NCBI RefSeq assembly: GCF_001184025.1
Contig: NZ_BBYG01000022.1
Coordinates: 62,001 to 126,000, forward strand
Direction: 5' to 3'
Length of the DNA: 64,000 nt
Source: Streptomyces maremycinicus
GTDB taxonomy: Bacteria; Actinomycetota; Actinomycetes; Streptomycetales; Streptomycetaceae
Shown here: piece by piece, positions 17,233 to 27,100 of the stretch
Layout of the letters: the number at the start of each line of letters is the position of its first letter
Numbering within the stretch: the first letter of the stretch is position 1
Program-made: the position numbers and the translations under genes
The notes under the pieces: generated by a model
The model's database searches: none
What the model saw: only the letters and a program-made list of their open reading frames with translations
What the model was told of the DNA's origin: nothing

Positions 17233-18639
17233 GATCCGTCCGCACACGTAGCCGGGCTCGGTCGACTGGGGGTTCAGCTGGGGCACACAGAGCTCCTTGT
17301 GGCGAGTCGTCGTACGGATCAGGGCGAGGCGCAGCAGGGCGATGCGGGGCCGGTCGAGGTTGTGGTCGGCGCGGATGCGCTGCAGGAGGACCGGCAGGAG
17401 ATGGGCCGGTGGGGCGGCGCCGTGGAGTGCGGCTTTGGTGAGGTCGGCCTGGAGGTGCTTGGGGACGGTGGTGTCGACGTACTTCTTCTTGCGCTTGTCC
17501 CAGCGGGCGCAGGCGAGGGCGAGTCGCCAGACCGACCAGTAGGTGTAGGTGTTGTTCCAGCCGTCCCAGGTCTGCTGGTCGGCGAACCAGGTCCCGAGTC
17601 TCCGTTTCAGTTCGGGGACGGGGATGGTGATCCAGTCGGCGACGATGACCCTGTTGGTGTTCACCCGCAGGGTGAGGGCGTGGAAGGCGTTCTCGTCGAG
17701 TACTGCCAGTGCGTCTCGTCCCCGCCGGGGGTGGCGGATTCCGGCGACGAGCTGGGCCACCTCCTCGGGCTGGGGGTCGCGCAGGGTCCACATGGCTGTG
17801 TCGGTGTCGGGGTCACGGGTCCACCAGACGATGGCGGAGTCGTCGGCGAAGGCGCGGTGTTCGGGGTCGGCGAGCAGTGTGTTCAGGGCGGTGGCGGACT
17901 TGGTGCCGCAGTCGACGCAGATGGGGGTGGCACCAAGCTGCTTGGTGCCGGCCCGGAAGTGGGCGGGTTGGTTGAGGCAGACCAGCTGGGTGTTCATCCC
18001 GGAGTTGGGGATGCCCTTGATGGGAACCGGGAGCGTGGACAGCAAGGGCATGACGCGGCCGCACACAAGGCAGAGTCCCTGGTTCGCCTTGCCCGTCTTC
18101 CCGCTCTTCGCCTTCTTGACCTCGTGGGACCACCAGCTCTTGGCTTCCGGTAGGTCGTGGGCCCACTCGCCGTCCAGGCTGATGGCGACGAGGTGGTCCT
18201 TGTCCATCTCCAGCGGCCAGGCGGTCGGAGCGTGGCTGCTCAGCCATGCGGCCACCGCCTGCGCCTGGGGAAGGTGGGGGTGGTCGTTGCACCAGGACGT
18301 GACCAGTGCACGGTAGGCGGCGTGCCGGGTCCTCGCCTTGGTGACGTCGGCAGAGTTGGCCGAGAGGACCTTCTCCCCGTCCGGCCTTTTGACCAGGCCG
18401 GGATGGGCAAGCGCGAACTGCGCGGTGTCAGCAAACAGGATCGGTGCCGGCTTGGACCCGGAGCGTCCCGTGTACGGGGCGGTGATCTTCCGTTGTTCCT
18501 GACGGAGGTCGATGACCAGCGGTTCCGCGTTCTCTGTGCTGGATAGATCGATCTGCCACATGACCCGGCGCGTGAGGTAGTACTCAGGAGTGTCGCCCTG
18601 TCGGATGTCAGCTTGCCGGACGAGGCTCTGCATCAACAC
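16813..18639 (-). CDS. cas8c: Cas8c (Csd1), type I-C large subunit
   Basis: 608 residues from a GTG at 18639. This start follows GGAGGAGGT by about eight bases and sits just after the cas5c stop at 18641. An ATG two codons later (18633) is the alternative. The opening LMQSLVRQAD is typical of Csd1, and an internal CLVCG...C region resembles its zinc-binding part. It should recognise the PAM and bind target DNA in the Cascade complex. The C-terminal 140 residues (YVCGRIMAMLEAIQ onward, with TDKYLSTAVVSP) match the region that doubles as Cas11c in this subtype. The acidic tail of about 30 residues is unusual. Confidence 0.9.
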   Translation of the reverse strand: MLMQSLVRQADIRQGDTPEYYLTRRVMWQIDLSSTENAEPLVIDLRQEQRKITAPYTGRSGSKPAPILFADTAQFALAHPGLVKRPDGEKVLSANSADVTKARTRHAAYRALVTSWCNDHPHLPQAQAVAAWLSSHAPTAWPLEMDKDHLVAISLDGEWAHDLPEAKSWWSHEVKKAKSGKTGKANQGLCLVCGRVMPLLSTLPVPIKGIPNSGMNTQLVCLNQPAHFRAGTKQLGATPICVDCGTKSATALNTLLADPEHRAFADDSAIVWWTRDPDTDTAMWTLRDPQPEEVAQLVAGIRHPRRGRDALAVLDENAFHALTLRVNTNRVIVADWITIPVPELKRRLGTWFADQQTWDGWNNTYTYWSVWRLALACARWDKRKKKYVDTTVPKHLQADLTKAALHGAAPPAHLLPVLLQRIRADHNLDRPRIALLRLALIRTTTRHKELCVPQLNPQSTEPGYVCGRIMAMLEAIQRKAMPKVNTTITDKYLSTAVVSPRAVLTRLRIGARPHLRTIARTSGPAAKAMDSRLRDAFDLLDTIPAHLNTEQQALFILGYDHQRAHSARAAAEAIKAREAGKELAAEEQADALPEASAEDADASDNTLW

Positions 18640-18640
18640 G

Positions 18641-19411
18641 TCAGGCCACCTCCTCCGCGGAGGCTCGTCCCTCGGCTCCGGGCATGCCACTGACCTCGGC
18701 GGGGGCGAGCGGGCGGTCGGGCACGTGGAGAACGCCGTGCTCGAGGTTGGCCCGGAACCAGTGGTAGCGCTCTTTGCCCTTCGGGAGGTACTCGATGTGG
18801 TGGAGCATCAGCCCGAGCTCGTCGATGGGCGGAATGCCTGCCTGGTCGGCGGCGGTGACCACGCCGGCCTCCTCCGCTGATCCGCGAGGCCCGAAGAAGG
18901 CTGCGAACTCGCGGCAGCCAAGATGGGGCTGCTCGTAGCAGGCACCGCGTGCGAGCCGGCGGTCGAACTGGTCGCGGTACTTCGGCAGGGGCGCGGTGCA
19001 CCGGTCGGTGGCGCGGATCGTCGCGTGGATGCGGTAGGCGACGTCGCTCAGGGCGACGGTGACCCGCTGGCCGCGGTCCTCGGCGACGTCGTAGCGGTAG
19101 CCGTTGTTGGCCCGCAGGCTCTCGTAGGCGTTCTTGGTGATGATCGAGTTGTTGACCTCATTGCGCCGGAAGCGGGTCCACCTCACCGGCTTGAGCTGCT
19201 CGATCCGCTCGACCCGGTAGGTCATCTCCGGCTTCCAGAAGATGGCCTCCAGCAGTCCCCTCGCCGCGGAGGGGGTCATGGTCGGATACGAGACCCGCTC
19301 GACCTTGAGCTCCGGACGCGTGAAGCAGGCCAACGGCCCCCACGCCTCCACCTCAACGTGTAGCGGCCGGTCCGCGCGCTCATCGCGCCGCCGGGTCTGC
19401 TCTCTGGTCAT
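18641..19411 (-). CDS. cas5c: Cas5c (Csd5-type), pre-crRNA processing nuclease
   Basis: 256 residues. The early block PLHVEVEAWGPLACFTRPE, followed by ERVSYPTMTPSAARGLLEAI, is the standard Cas5 signature of subtype I-C. In this subtype Cas5c replaces Cas6: it cuts each repeat 3-prime of the hairpin and stays bound to the 5-prime handle. First gene of the leftward cas operon, divergent from cas3. Its ATG at 19411 is 210 bases from the cas3 start. The conserved hairpin and handle in the arrays are its expected substrate. Confidence 0.92.
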   Translation of the reverse strand: MTREQTRRRDERADRPLHVEVEAWGPLACFTRPELKVERVSYPTMTPSAARGLLEAIFWKPEMTYRVERIEQLKPVRWTRFRRNEVNNSIITKNAYESLRANNGYRYDVAEDRGQRVTVALSDVAYRIHATIRATDRCTAPLPKYRDQFDRRLARGACYEQPHLGCREFAAFFGPRGSAEEAGVVTAADQAGIPPIDELGLMLHHIEYLPKGKERYHWFRANLEHGVLHVPDRPLAPAEVSGMPGAEGRASAEEVA

Positions 19412-19620
19412 ACAAACTTCCCCCTCATGTGCGGCTCGGCCGGTTGTCAGTGGTGCCCGTTACCGTCGCGACACTGGCGATCGACCCGAATTTCCTGCAG
19501 CCACCCAAACGTCGCTATGGCCCCGGGGCTGCAGATGACCGATCCGCGACTCACGTGTCCCAGGGTGGACCGATAACGAAATGTGGTGGTCTGGTGGATT
19601 CTCAGCGCATAAATGATGGA
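19412..19620. promoter_or_regulatory. divergent cas5c / cas3 control region
   Basis: About 209 bases separate the two divergent starts. The stretch near 19600-19620 (GCATAAATGATGG) is clearly AT-richer than its surroundings, as expected near a promoter or leaderless start for cas3. I could not fix -35 and -10 boxes or an operator. Confidence 0.4.
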
Positions 19621-21972
19621 ATGTCAAACGGGCTTGCGAACAAGGCAGTTGATCCGGTAGATGAGTCGATGCCAGTCCCGGAAGGCAGACTCGTGGCCCA
19701 CTCGCCGGGCCACCAAGGGACCTGGCACTGGTACGAAGACCACGCCCGCGGTACGGGCGAGCTGGCCCGTCGGTTCGCAGAGCCATGGGGAGGCGGTGAC
19801 CTCGCCTACCGGCTCGGACGCGACCACGACACGGGCAAAGGAGCCTGCGCGTGGCAGGAGGGGCTGATCGAGGAGGCCACCACCGGCCGCAAGACCAGAC
19901 GGCCCTCGCACAACGACGCCGGAGCCCTCCTGTTCGCCCGGGCGGCCGAACCTTCCCCCGCTCTGCTGCCCTGCGCCGGTGTGATCGATGGACACCACAC
20001 CGGCCTGTCCGCGTGGTCGGAAGTCCGGCTCCGGCTGAAGGCCCTGATGGCCGACTCCAGCGAGGTGGACGAAGCCATCCACCGAGTCGCCGCGGTCATG
20101 CCGGAGATCCTGGACGGCTCATGCCCGGCCGCCCCGGACTGGCTCGACCCACGTGACAAGATCGCTGTGGAGATGCTGGTCCGCATGACCTACTCGGCCG
20201 TGGTCGACGCCGACCGTCTCGACACCGCCGCCCACTTCAGACCCGGCACGCACATCCGGCCGCACGTCGGGATGCCAGAACTATGGGAGAGGTACGAGGC
20301 CCGCCGCCAGGAGGCCCTCGCCGGACGTCAGCGCTCCAAGAGCGCCTCCTGGCTGGACAAGCTCCGCGAGAAGGTCTACCAGGAGGCACTCGAAGCCGCC
20401 GCCGGCAAGCCGGGCGTGTACCGGCTGCACCTTCCGACCGGCGCCGGAAAGACGTTCACCGGCGGAGGCTTCGCCCTCCGCCACGCCTCCCTGCACGGAT
20501 TGCGGCGCGTCATCGTCGCGGTCCCGTTCATCTCGATCACCGAGCAGAACGCAGCGGAGTACCGAAGCCTCCTGGACGCCGAGCAAGGACCGCCGGTGGT
20601 GCTGGAGCACCACTCAGCCGTGAACGTCGAAGCTCCGCAGCAACGCGCGCCGCAGTCCGCCGGCCCCTCGACGAACGTGCGCCACGGCCTGAAAGGGGGC
20701 CGGCCCAACCGGTGGACGAAACTGGCCACCGAGAACTGGGACGCACCCTTCATCGTCACTACCACCGTCCGCCTGATCGAAACGATCTTCGGAAGCACCC
20801 CCTGGGCGACCCGCCGACTCCACCGGCTCGCCAACTCCGTGATCGTCCTCGACGAGGTCCAGGCTCTCCCTGACAGGCTCCTGACCCCGATCCTCTCGGG
20901 CCTGCGGGAACTCGTGGAGCACTACGGCGTGACCCTCGTACTCTCATCGGCGACCCAGCCAGAACTCGCCGCACTGAACTCCTGGCGCGCCGGTCTCCCT
21001 CAACGTGACGTCGTCGCCGACCCCGCACCCCTCTTCAAGCAGCTGCGCCGCGTCAGATATGAGTGGCGGACCGGCCCGGAAGTGACCCTCGCAAGCATCG
21101 CCGCCGAGGCGGCCGAGCACGACCAAGCCCTCGTCGTGGTCAACGGGACCAAGGACGCCAGTCAGGTGCATCGCATCTGGCTCGGCACGAACTGCGACGA
21201 GGACCCAGGCGTCCTGCACCTGTCGACCCGCATGACCGGCGGCCATCGCCGAGAATCCATCCAAGTGACAAAGCAACGCCTGGAGCAGGGCCTGGACATC
21301 CTCCTCGTGTCCACCTCGCTCATCGAAGCCGGCGTCAACCTTGACTTCCCCCGCGGATACCGCGCCAGATCAACACCGGAGTCCGAGCAGCAGGCCGCCG
21401 GACGGGTCAATCGGGAGGGCAAGCGCCCCGCGAAGGACAGCATCATGACCATCTTCGATCCCCGGGATGGCCTCAACCCGGAGATGGTCTACAACACGTG
21501 TGCCATCGCAGCGGCGTCCCGCCGCTTCGGCGACGGGCTGGCCGATCCCGACGATCTGGACGTCCTCCGCTCGTACTACCAGCACCGCTACCGCCTCCAG
21601 ACAGGACAACACTCCAAGGACCCCAACGGAGCCACCGGAGAAGTCATCGAAGCGCTGCGAGAAAAATTGCACTACCCGGAGGTCGCGCGCAGAATGCGGA
21701 TCATCGACAACGAACACTCCGTGGCCGTGGTCGTCATCCGCCCTCAGCTTGAAGAAGAAACCCGACAGGCCGCCCAGAAGGCAGTCGACCAGCTCCGCCG
21801 CGGCCTGCCAACGCCGGTGACCTACCGCACCCTGCAGGAGCACATGGCATCCATCCCAGAGCGGGAACTGGAGCTGGCGATCAACGCCGGCTACGCCATC
21901 GAAGTCGCCGGTGACCTGCACCAGTGGGTCGGCCCCTACCACCCGCAACGAGGCATCGAACCCCCTGCATGA
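19621..21972 (+). CDS. cas3: Cas3 helicase-nuclease, type I-C
   Basis: I place the start at ATG 19621 (783 residues). The frame extends to 19429, but those 64 residues show no Cas3 character. The HD nuclease domain carries His41, the His69-Asp70 pair in GRDHDTGKG, a later SHND and DGHH. The helicase domain has PTGAGKT (272-278), DEVQ (411-414), SSAT (442-445) and QAAGRVNREG (591-600). It is recruited by Cascade after target binding, then nicks and degrades DNA. The length suits I-C Cas3. No cas4, cas1 or cas2 follows; array C begins 121 bases after the stop. Confidence 0.93.
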   Translation: MSNGLANKAVDPVDESMPVPEGRLVAHSPGHQGTWHWYEDHARGTGELARRFAEPWGGGDLAYRLGRDHDTGKGACAWQEGLIEEATTGRKTRRPSHNDAGALLFARAAEPSPALLPCAGVIDGHHTGLSAWSEVRLRLKALMADSSEVDEAIHRVAAVMPEILDGSCPAAPDWLDPRDKIAVEMLVRMTYSAVVDADRLDTAAHFRPGTHIRPHVGMPELWERYEARRQEALAGRQRSKSASWLDKLREKVYQEALEAAAGKPGVYRLHLPTGAGKTFTGGGFALRHASLHGLRRVIVAVPFISITEQNAAEYRSLLDAEQGPPVVLEHHSAVNVEAPQQRAPQSAGPSTNVRHGLKGGRPNRWTKLATENWDAPFIVTTTVRLIETIFGSTPWATRRLHRLANSVIVLDEVQALPDRLLTPILSGLRELVEHYGVTLVLSSATQPELAALNSWRAGLPQRDVVADPAPLFKQLRRVRYEWRTGPEVTLASIAAEAAEHDQALVVVNGTKDASQVHRIWLGTNCDEDPGVLHLSTRMTGGHRRESIQVTKQRLEQGLDILLVSTSLIEAGVNLDFPRGYRARSTPESEQQAAGRVNREGKRPAKDSIMTIFDPRDGLNPEMVYNTCAIAAASRRFGDGLADPDDLDVLRSYYQHRYRLQTGQHSKDPNGATGEVIEALREKLHYPEVARRMRIIDNEHSVAVVVIRPQLEEETRQAAQKAVDQLRRGLPTPVTYRTLQEHMASIPERELELAINAGYAIEVAGDLHQWVGPYHPQRGIEPPA

Positions 21973-22093
21973 CCATTCAGACCACCGAGCGCGCACCAGT
22001 ACGCTGGCGGAACTGGAACCGCCAGCCGGCTGCCGAAGTGTGGCGATCAGCTTGCAGCAGTGAAAATTCGAGTGCTTGGAAAACCGATCCGTC

Positions 22094-23370
22094 GCGGTGG
22101 TCGCCCTCCGTGCGACCGAGGATCTCAACACGCTGGGCGAAGCTGCGGCAGCGGCGGCTCGTGGGCCGGCGGTCGCCCTCCAGGGCGACCGAAGAATCGC
22201 AACATGAACGACGAACTGCGTGTCCTGACCCAGTTCCCCCTGGCGGTTGCCCTTCGGGGCACCGAGGATCGCAACGGGTTCTTGCACGGCCCGTCAACCC
22301 GGATGTACGGGTATGGCGGTCGCCTTCCGGGGCGACCGAGGATCGCAACACCGCCAACGGCGCGGCTAACCTCATCAAGGTGAGCTGGCGGTTGCCCTCC
22401 GGGGCGACCGAGGATCGCAACCACGAAGTCAACCTGCTGTTCGGGGACCTAATGTGAGTCTGCCGGTCACCCCCAAGGGGTGACCGGCTATCGCAAGCGC
22501 TACCAGCCGATCACCCCGTCCACGGCCGCGCAGTTAGCGGTCGCCCTCCGGGGCGATGGAGGATCGCAACCACGGCAGGCCCTGGCGTACTGCACAGAGG
22601 CCAGCAGTGGCGATCCGTCTCAGGGCAACCGAGGATCACAACGTCTCAAAGTCCCACGCTCACGTCTGCATCTCGGACCTGGCGGTCGCCTCCCGGGACG
22701 ACGGAGAACCGCAACATGGTGATCAGCGGGTGACCCTCCTCCACGGCGGGCGCTGGCGGTCGCCGTCCGGGGCAACCGAGGATCGCAACTGGGCCACGTC
22801 AAACGCCCCGCAGGACCTGCGGGCCCTGGCGGTCGTTTTTCGGAGGACCGAGGATCGCAACATCGCATAGTAGATGTCGATCATGTCGCCGGACGCGGCT
22901 GGCGGTCGCCCTTCGGGGCGACCGCGGATCGCAACGATACGATGGACGGTGACAAGCGCGTCCGGCTGTACCTGGCGGTCGCCCTCTGAGGCGACCGAGG
23001 ATCGCAACCAAATTCAACGCTGGATCGTAATTCCGCAAGGTCAGACTGGCGGTCGCCCCTTGGGGCGGCCGAGGATCGCAATCCCAAGGGTGGCGACGGC
23101 AAGGTCATCCCAGTCACGTCTGGCGGCCGCCTTCTGCGGCGACCGAGAATCGAAACAACCAGCACAAGGACTACGCGCAACGGAACGGCCGGCGGTCGCC
23201 CTCCGGGGCGACCCGGATTCGCAACGGCGGCATAGTTGCCTCCTGGGGCAACGAAGGCACGCGGCGGCCATCCCTACGATGGCCGAGGATCGCAACCCCG
23301 CAGTGCTCATGCCAGCGAAGGTCGTGCACGGCTGTGGCGGTCGTCCTCTGGGACAACTCGCAAGAGCATC
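22094..23370 (+). CRISPR. CRISPR array C, 18 repeats, 17 spacers
   Basis: Repeats of 35-37 nt start at about 22094, 22168, 22241, 22314, 22386, 22461, 22535, 22608, 22680, 22754, 22827, 22900, 22973, 23047, 23121, 23190, 23261 and 23335. Consensus in parts: TGGC, stem GGTCGCCC, loop TCCG or TTCG, stem GGGCGACC, then GAGGATCGCAAC. Spacers are 34-38 nt. Transcription is rightward, following cas3. The final repeat loses its handle (CTCGCAAGAGCATC), marking the leader-distal end. Repeats 6 and 17 have wholly different but perfectly paired stems (GGTCACCCC/GGGGTGACC and GGCCATC/GATGGCC). The 121 bases after cas3 are the only room for a leader. Confidence 0.95.
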
Positions 23371-23419
23371 GAGTCCACTGGGGTCGATGCGGCCCGCGGG
23401 GTGATGTTCTCCGGCGCAA

Positions 23420-23706
23420 TTGGTCCGTTACTGGTCCGTGTGGAGCTCCACCGATGTCAGAGAGTGACGAGAAGAACCCAACGCGTTACATTGGGTAGCT
23501 ATCGCGTCGGGTTGCCTGGAGCGCAACGATGCCTCCAAGCAACCCGACTTCAGGCTCTAGAAGAAGCCAAGTTTCTGAGGGCTGTAAGAACAAAGAATGT
23601 TCTTCGTCTGCTGGTGGTACACAGCCCCATCCGCCGCTGACCTGCGGCAGATGGTGGAATCCTCTGCTGAGCAACCGAGTTGGTCCGCACCTGGTCCGGA
23701 TCTTGG
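23420..23706 (+). repeat. dispersed structured repeat, copy 3
   Basis: It begins TTGGTCCGTTACTGGTCCG (23420). An 11-of-12-bp inverted repeat follows: GGTTGCCTGGAG (23510-23521) and CTCCAAGCAACC (23533-23544). The core (23555-23620) has CTCTAGAAGAA, GGGCTGTAAGAACAAAG, AAGAATGTTCTT and CTGCTGGTGGTAC. A small stem in the variable part pairs CCGC with GCGG. The 3-prime end is TTGGTCCGCACC plus TGGTCCGGATCTTGG (23680-23706), so the GGTCCG boxes of the left end recur at the right end as direct repeats. It lies 50 bases beyond CRISPR array C. Confidence 0.87.
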
Positions 23707-23851
23707 CACACCCGCCTTCCTCCCTCGGGCGCTTTGCAGCGTGGGCGACCCAACAAGCCCGCCAGCATGCTGCGGCGCGAGCCAATAGCGGATCAACTCC
23801 CCGGCCCCGAGATCCAGCGAGCGCGGGGCCTCGGCGCTGGCCGAGCACTCT

Positions 23852-24124
23852 TCATGTGAAGGCCACGTGGCCGAGGCGCGCGCGTGAGTGCCAAGCCGGA
23901 ACGACCGAGCCACAGGTCTCGCACTCCCCGTCCCTCTGATTGGAGCGCATCGCGGACGTGTCCGACGTGGTGCCTTCCGGGTCGGGCGTCGGGGCGTGAG
24001 ACGGATGGTAGGTCACCCAGCCACCCCACACACTGCGGAGCAGCACGCCGGCCTCTGTCGCGACGTCTGCGCCGCACCGGGCACAGCGGCCCGCGCATTG
24101 GTTCGTCCGTACCGGACTGTTCAC
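23852..24124 (-). CDS. small cysteine-rich (zinc-ribbon-like) protein
   Basis: 90 residues. Two CxxC pairs (CARCGADV near the start, CETCGSVV near the end) are separated by a tryptophan- and histidine-bearing stretch with HPSH, as in small treble-clef or zinc-ribbon proteins. It lies downstream of the nuclease-NACHT gene on the same strand, 72 bases after its stop. There is no partner evidence and no function can be given. Existence is likely but not certain. Confidence 0.5.
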   Translation of the reverse strand: MNSPVRTNQCAGRCARCGADVATEAGVLLRSVWGGWVTYHPSHAPTPDPEGTTSDTSAMRSNQRDGECETCGSVVPAWHSRARLGHVAFT

Positions 24125-24196
24125 TGCCTCGCCTCAATGAAGATCAGACCCTGCAGCAGAGCAGAGTGTGTGTTCGCGCCGCTCGACACAGGTGCT

Positions 24197-27100
24197 TCAA
24201 TCATCGGCTGCGGCAAGGAGTTGTGCCGCGCGTTCGGGGGAGATGTCCCATTGCAGGGCGACCGTGATCAGGAATTGCAACTCCTGGTAGTCATCGGCTG
24301 GTTGGCCGGTGACGCCTTCAGCAAGGGCGACCGCAAGATTGGGGACTCCCGGGTCTCGGATCGCCACATCTTCGTCGATTTCGCTCTGCACCCGGCGAGC
24401 CAGGGAGCCGAGGAAGTCCACGATCGCACTGATGACGGGGTCGCCGGGACGGAATTCCGCGATGATGCGGTGTGCCTCTTGGAATCGCCTCGCAGCCTCG
24501 TCGGCGACGCTCTGGTGCAGAGGAGTGGTATCCCGCAAAGTTGCCAGGTACACCAGGCCAGAGAGGCATTGAAGAGCCTGGTGGGCGTCGATGACCGCGT
24601 TAGTAAGCGGGGTCGGGTGTGCCTCGGGAAAGGCCGTAATCCAAGTGTCGAAGAGGTCGACTCCCGGCCACAACGTGGTGGTCTGGAGCTGCCGAGCCAG
24701 GAGGCGGACGGGTCTGCTTTCGACGAGTGGCACGAGGAGGACGGGTCCTCGGTAGCCCTGCGATACATGATCGTGGTGCATCAAGGCGCTCAGTTCTTCC
24801 ACCGCCGCCGACCATCCGATGACGTCGTCGAGGTACACGCCCACCGCCGACTCAACGGCCGGCCATTCCGTCGCGTCGGGGTCGGCGAGAGGGCGGGCGT
24901 AGAGCTCAACGGAGAGTCCTGCGGTCTCGGCGTCGACCTGGAGTTGCTGCTGTACGACGGACGCTCGGGCGCTGGCGGCGGCGCGGGCTAGGTCCGCCGC
25001 CCGGGCGAGAGCGAAAGCAGATGGTCCCGATCGTGCCGCGGTTCTGATGGTCTTTAGACCGACGGTGCCCCAGGCAAGCTCCGCGAGAACGGCGTGAAGG
25101 TCGGTGAGAGCCTTCGTCATCTGGTCTAGGACAGCTGGTGGTTCCTGGTCGATGAGGTGCCATTGTTCCGCGTCCCGCACGCCCAACGCGCTTTTCCTCA
25201 GCGAGTCTCGGGCGTACCCGGCGAGTGATCGGTACTGCTCGGGATCCGCGATCCTTCGTGTCAGATTGTCTGCGACCCCGTGTGCGAGCAGTTGCAAGTG
25301 GTCCGCTCCGCCACCCGGGACCGCATCGTCGGCAGGCAGTGAGGACAGGTGGGTACCGTCCATGGGCAGTGTCAGCGAGGTGGCCTGCTTGTACAGGTCA
25401 GCCTGCATCGTCTGAAGCATGGCGATGTCCCGGGGCTGACTGCGGCCGGTGAGCCAGACTCGGGTCAAATCAGCCAAGTATTTGTACAGCTTAGGGAGCA
25501 GGGCGTTTGCGGCAGCGGCTCTGCTGGTCCGGTCGGTGGTGCCGGCCAGGGTGGTGGCGATCAGGCTCTGCGCGCGAATCCACGCCACCTGGGTCGGCGA
25601 GCGATCGTACTGACGCTCCAGACGGCTGATCCCAGCTGTGAAGTCACCGAAGGCCCGGGGAATGCCACCAGGCAGCAGGCTCTGAACGTCCACGCTTTCG
25701 CAGTGCGGGAGGCAGCGCAGCAGGATCCGCCCGAAGGTCCGGACCGCTTGTTCCGCCTCCGGCTGAGCCCGATCGGACACGTGCAGGAGACGGGCGTACG
25801 CGATCTGTCGTCCTTCCCGCTCTACGACGGCTACCTTGTACAACCACGGAAAGTGGGCTCTCAGTCTCGTCAGGACAGTCTCTTCTCCGCCCACGAGTTC
25901 CAGCAGGCCGTTCGCCAGATCCAACGACACAGCTCGCGCCGCTGTGAGAAGGTCCCCCAGCGACTCGATCGATGAACCGGTGAGAAGTCGGCCGAACGCT
26001 GAGTCCGCGAGTGTCGGAGGCCAGTTCGTGAGATCCAGATCTGATCCGGTCAGGACGGCCAGGACCCTCTGCGCCTCGGCCGGTTCCGCGCACCGTGCAA
26101 GACGGTGGGCTAACTGGGCAGTTCCGAGCCGTTCCACCAGGGTGTCGCGCAGCGGTGAGCGCAGCGGACGGTACGCCCGGATCTCGGCCGTAGCCGCGGC
26201 GATCTCGGGTTGCAGGTCGGGCAGTGAATCCCCGTCGAGCAGCGCGAACTGCAGAAGGGTTCGACGGTGTGCGAGCGATACTTGATGCCGGTCGAGGATC
26301 CGCTTCCAGTCAGTGGCGCAACGGGTGAAATCGACCAGCCGGAGGGCCTGGAGGACGCCGGTGACCGCGGCTGTTCCGTGCCTTTGCCCGAGTTCGACGA
26401 CTATCTGGTCCAGTACGACGGAATCGAGGTCGGGGCGCTCCGTGAGGACGCCGGCCACGAACGGCTGGAGCTGTTCGTCTGCCAGCATCCGCATGACCGC
26501 GATCACGGTCTCGTCCAGTACAGGCGGCGGCACTGCGTGTACGGCATCCGCCAATCTGCCTGAGCGCAGCTGGTGGAGCCCGGACAGATGACCCAACCGC
26601 TCCTGGACGAGGTGCTCGTGGATCAGTCGCGAGAGCGCGGCGCGGAGTTCCGCGTCCCGGACTCCGAGTTGCTGCTGGAGCACCCGGACCGGCAGATCAG
26701 TGCCCCATCGATGGGCCACCGAAATCCTGGCCAGAATGTCGAGCTCTGTCTGTCGTCCTTCGACCACTCGCCGGTCGACCTGCTCCGAGAGAACGTCCGA
26801 GAGCCGCCGTCCTTTGGTGAGAAGGTGGGTGAACTCCAGAGTCAGACCGTCGGCTGCCTCGTATGCCTCCCGCCAGTGCGGTGTTGTTGTGGCACCGGAC
26901 GCGGTCAGCCCGGTGTGGATCTCCTTCGCGACGTCCTCGTCGAGTGTCACTGTGATCTGCGTACACCTGGTCCGGCTCCGCAGCGGCAACAAGTCCTCAC
27001 TGCGTACAGAACCCAACAGCAGGACGCCGGGAATCGGGGCGAGTTCATGCTGAAGCGCGTCCCAAGCCTCGGCCGAGCCGATCCCGATGCCGTCCACCAC

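Noticed and set aside
21973..22093. A cas4, cas1 or cas2 gene between cas3 and array C
   Set aside because: Only 121 bases are available and no frame in them or elsewhere in the window resembles these proteins.
21370..23419. Open frames across array C on both strands
   Set aside because: Same periodic artefact. They are made of repeat translations and have no independent starts or motifs.
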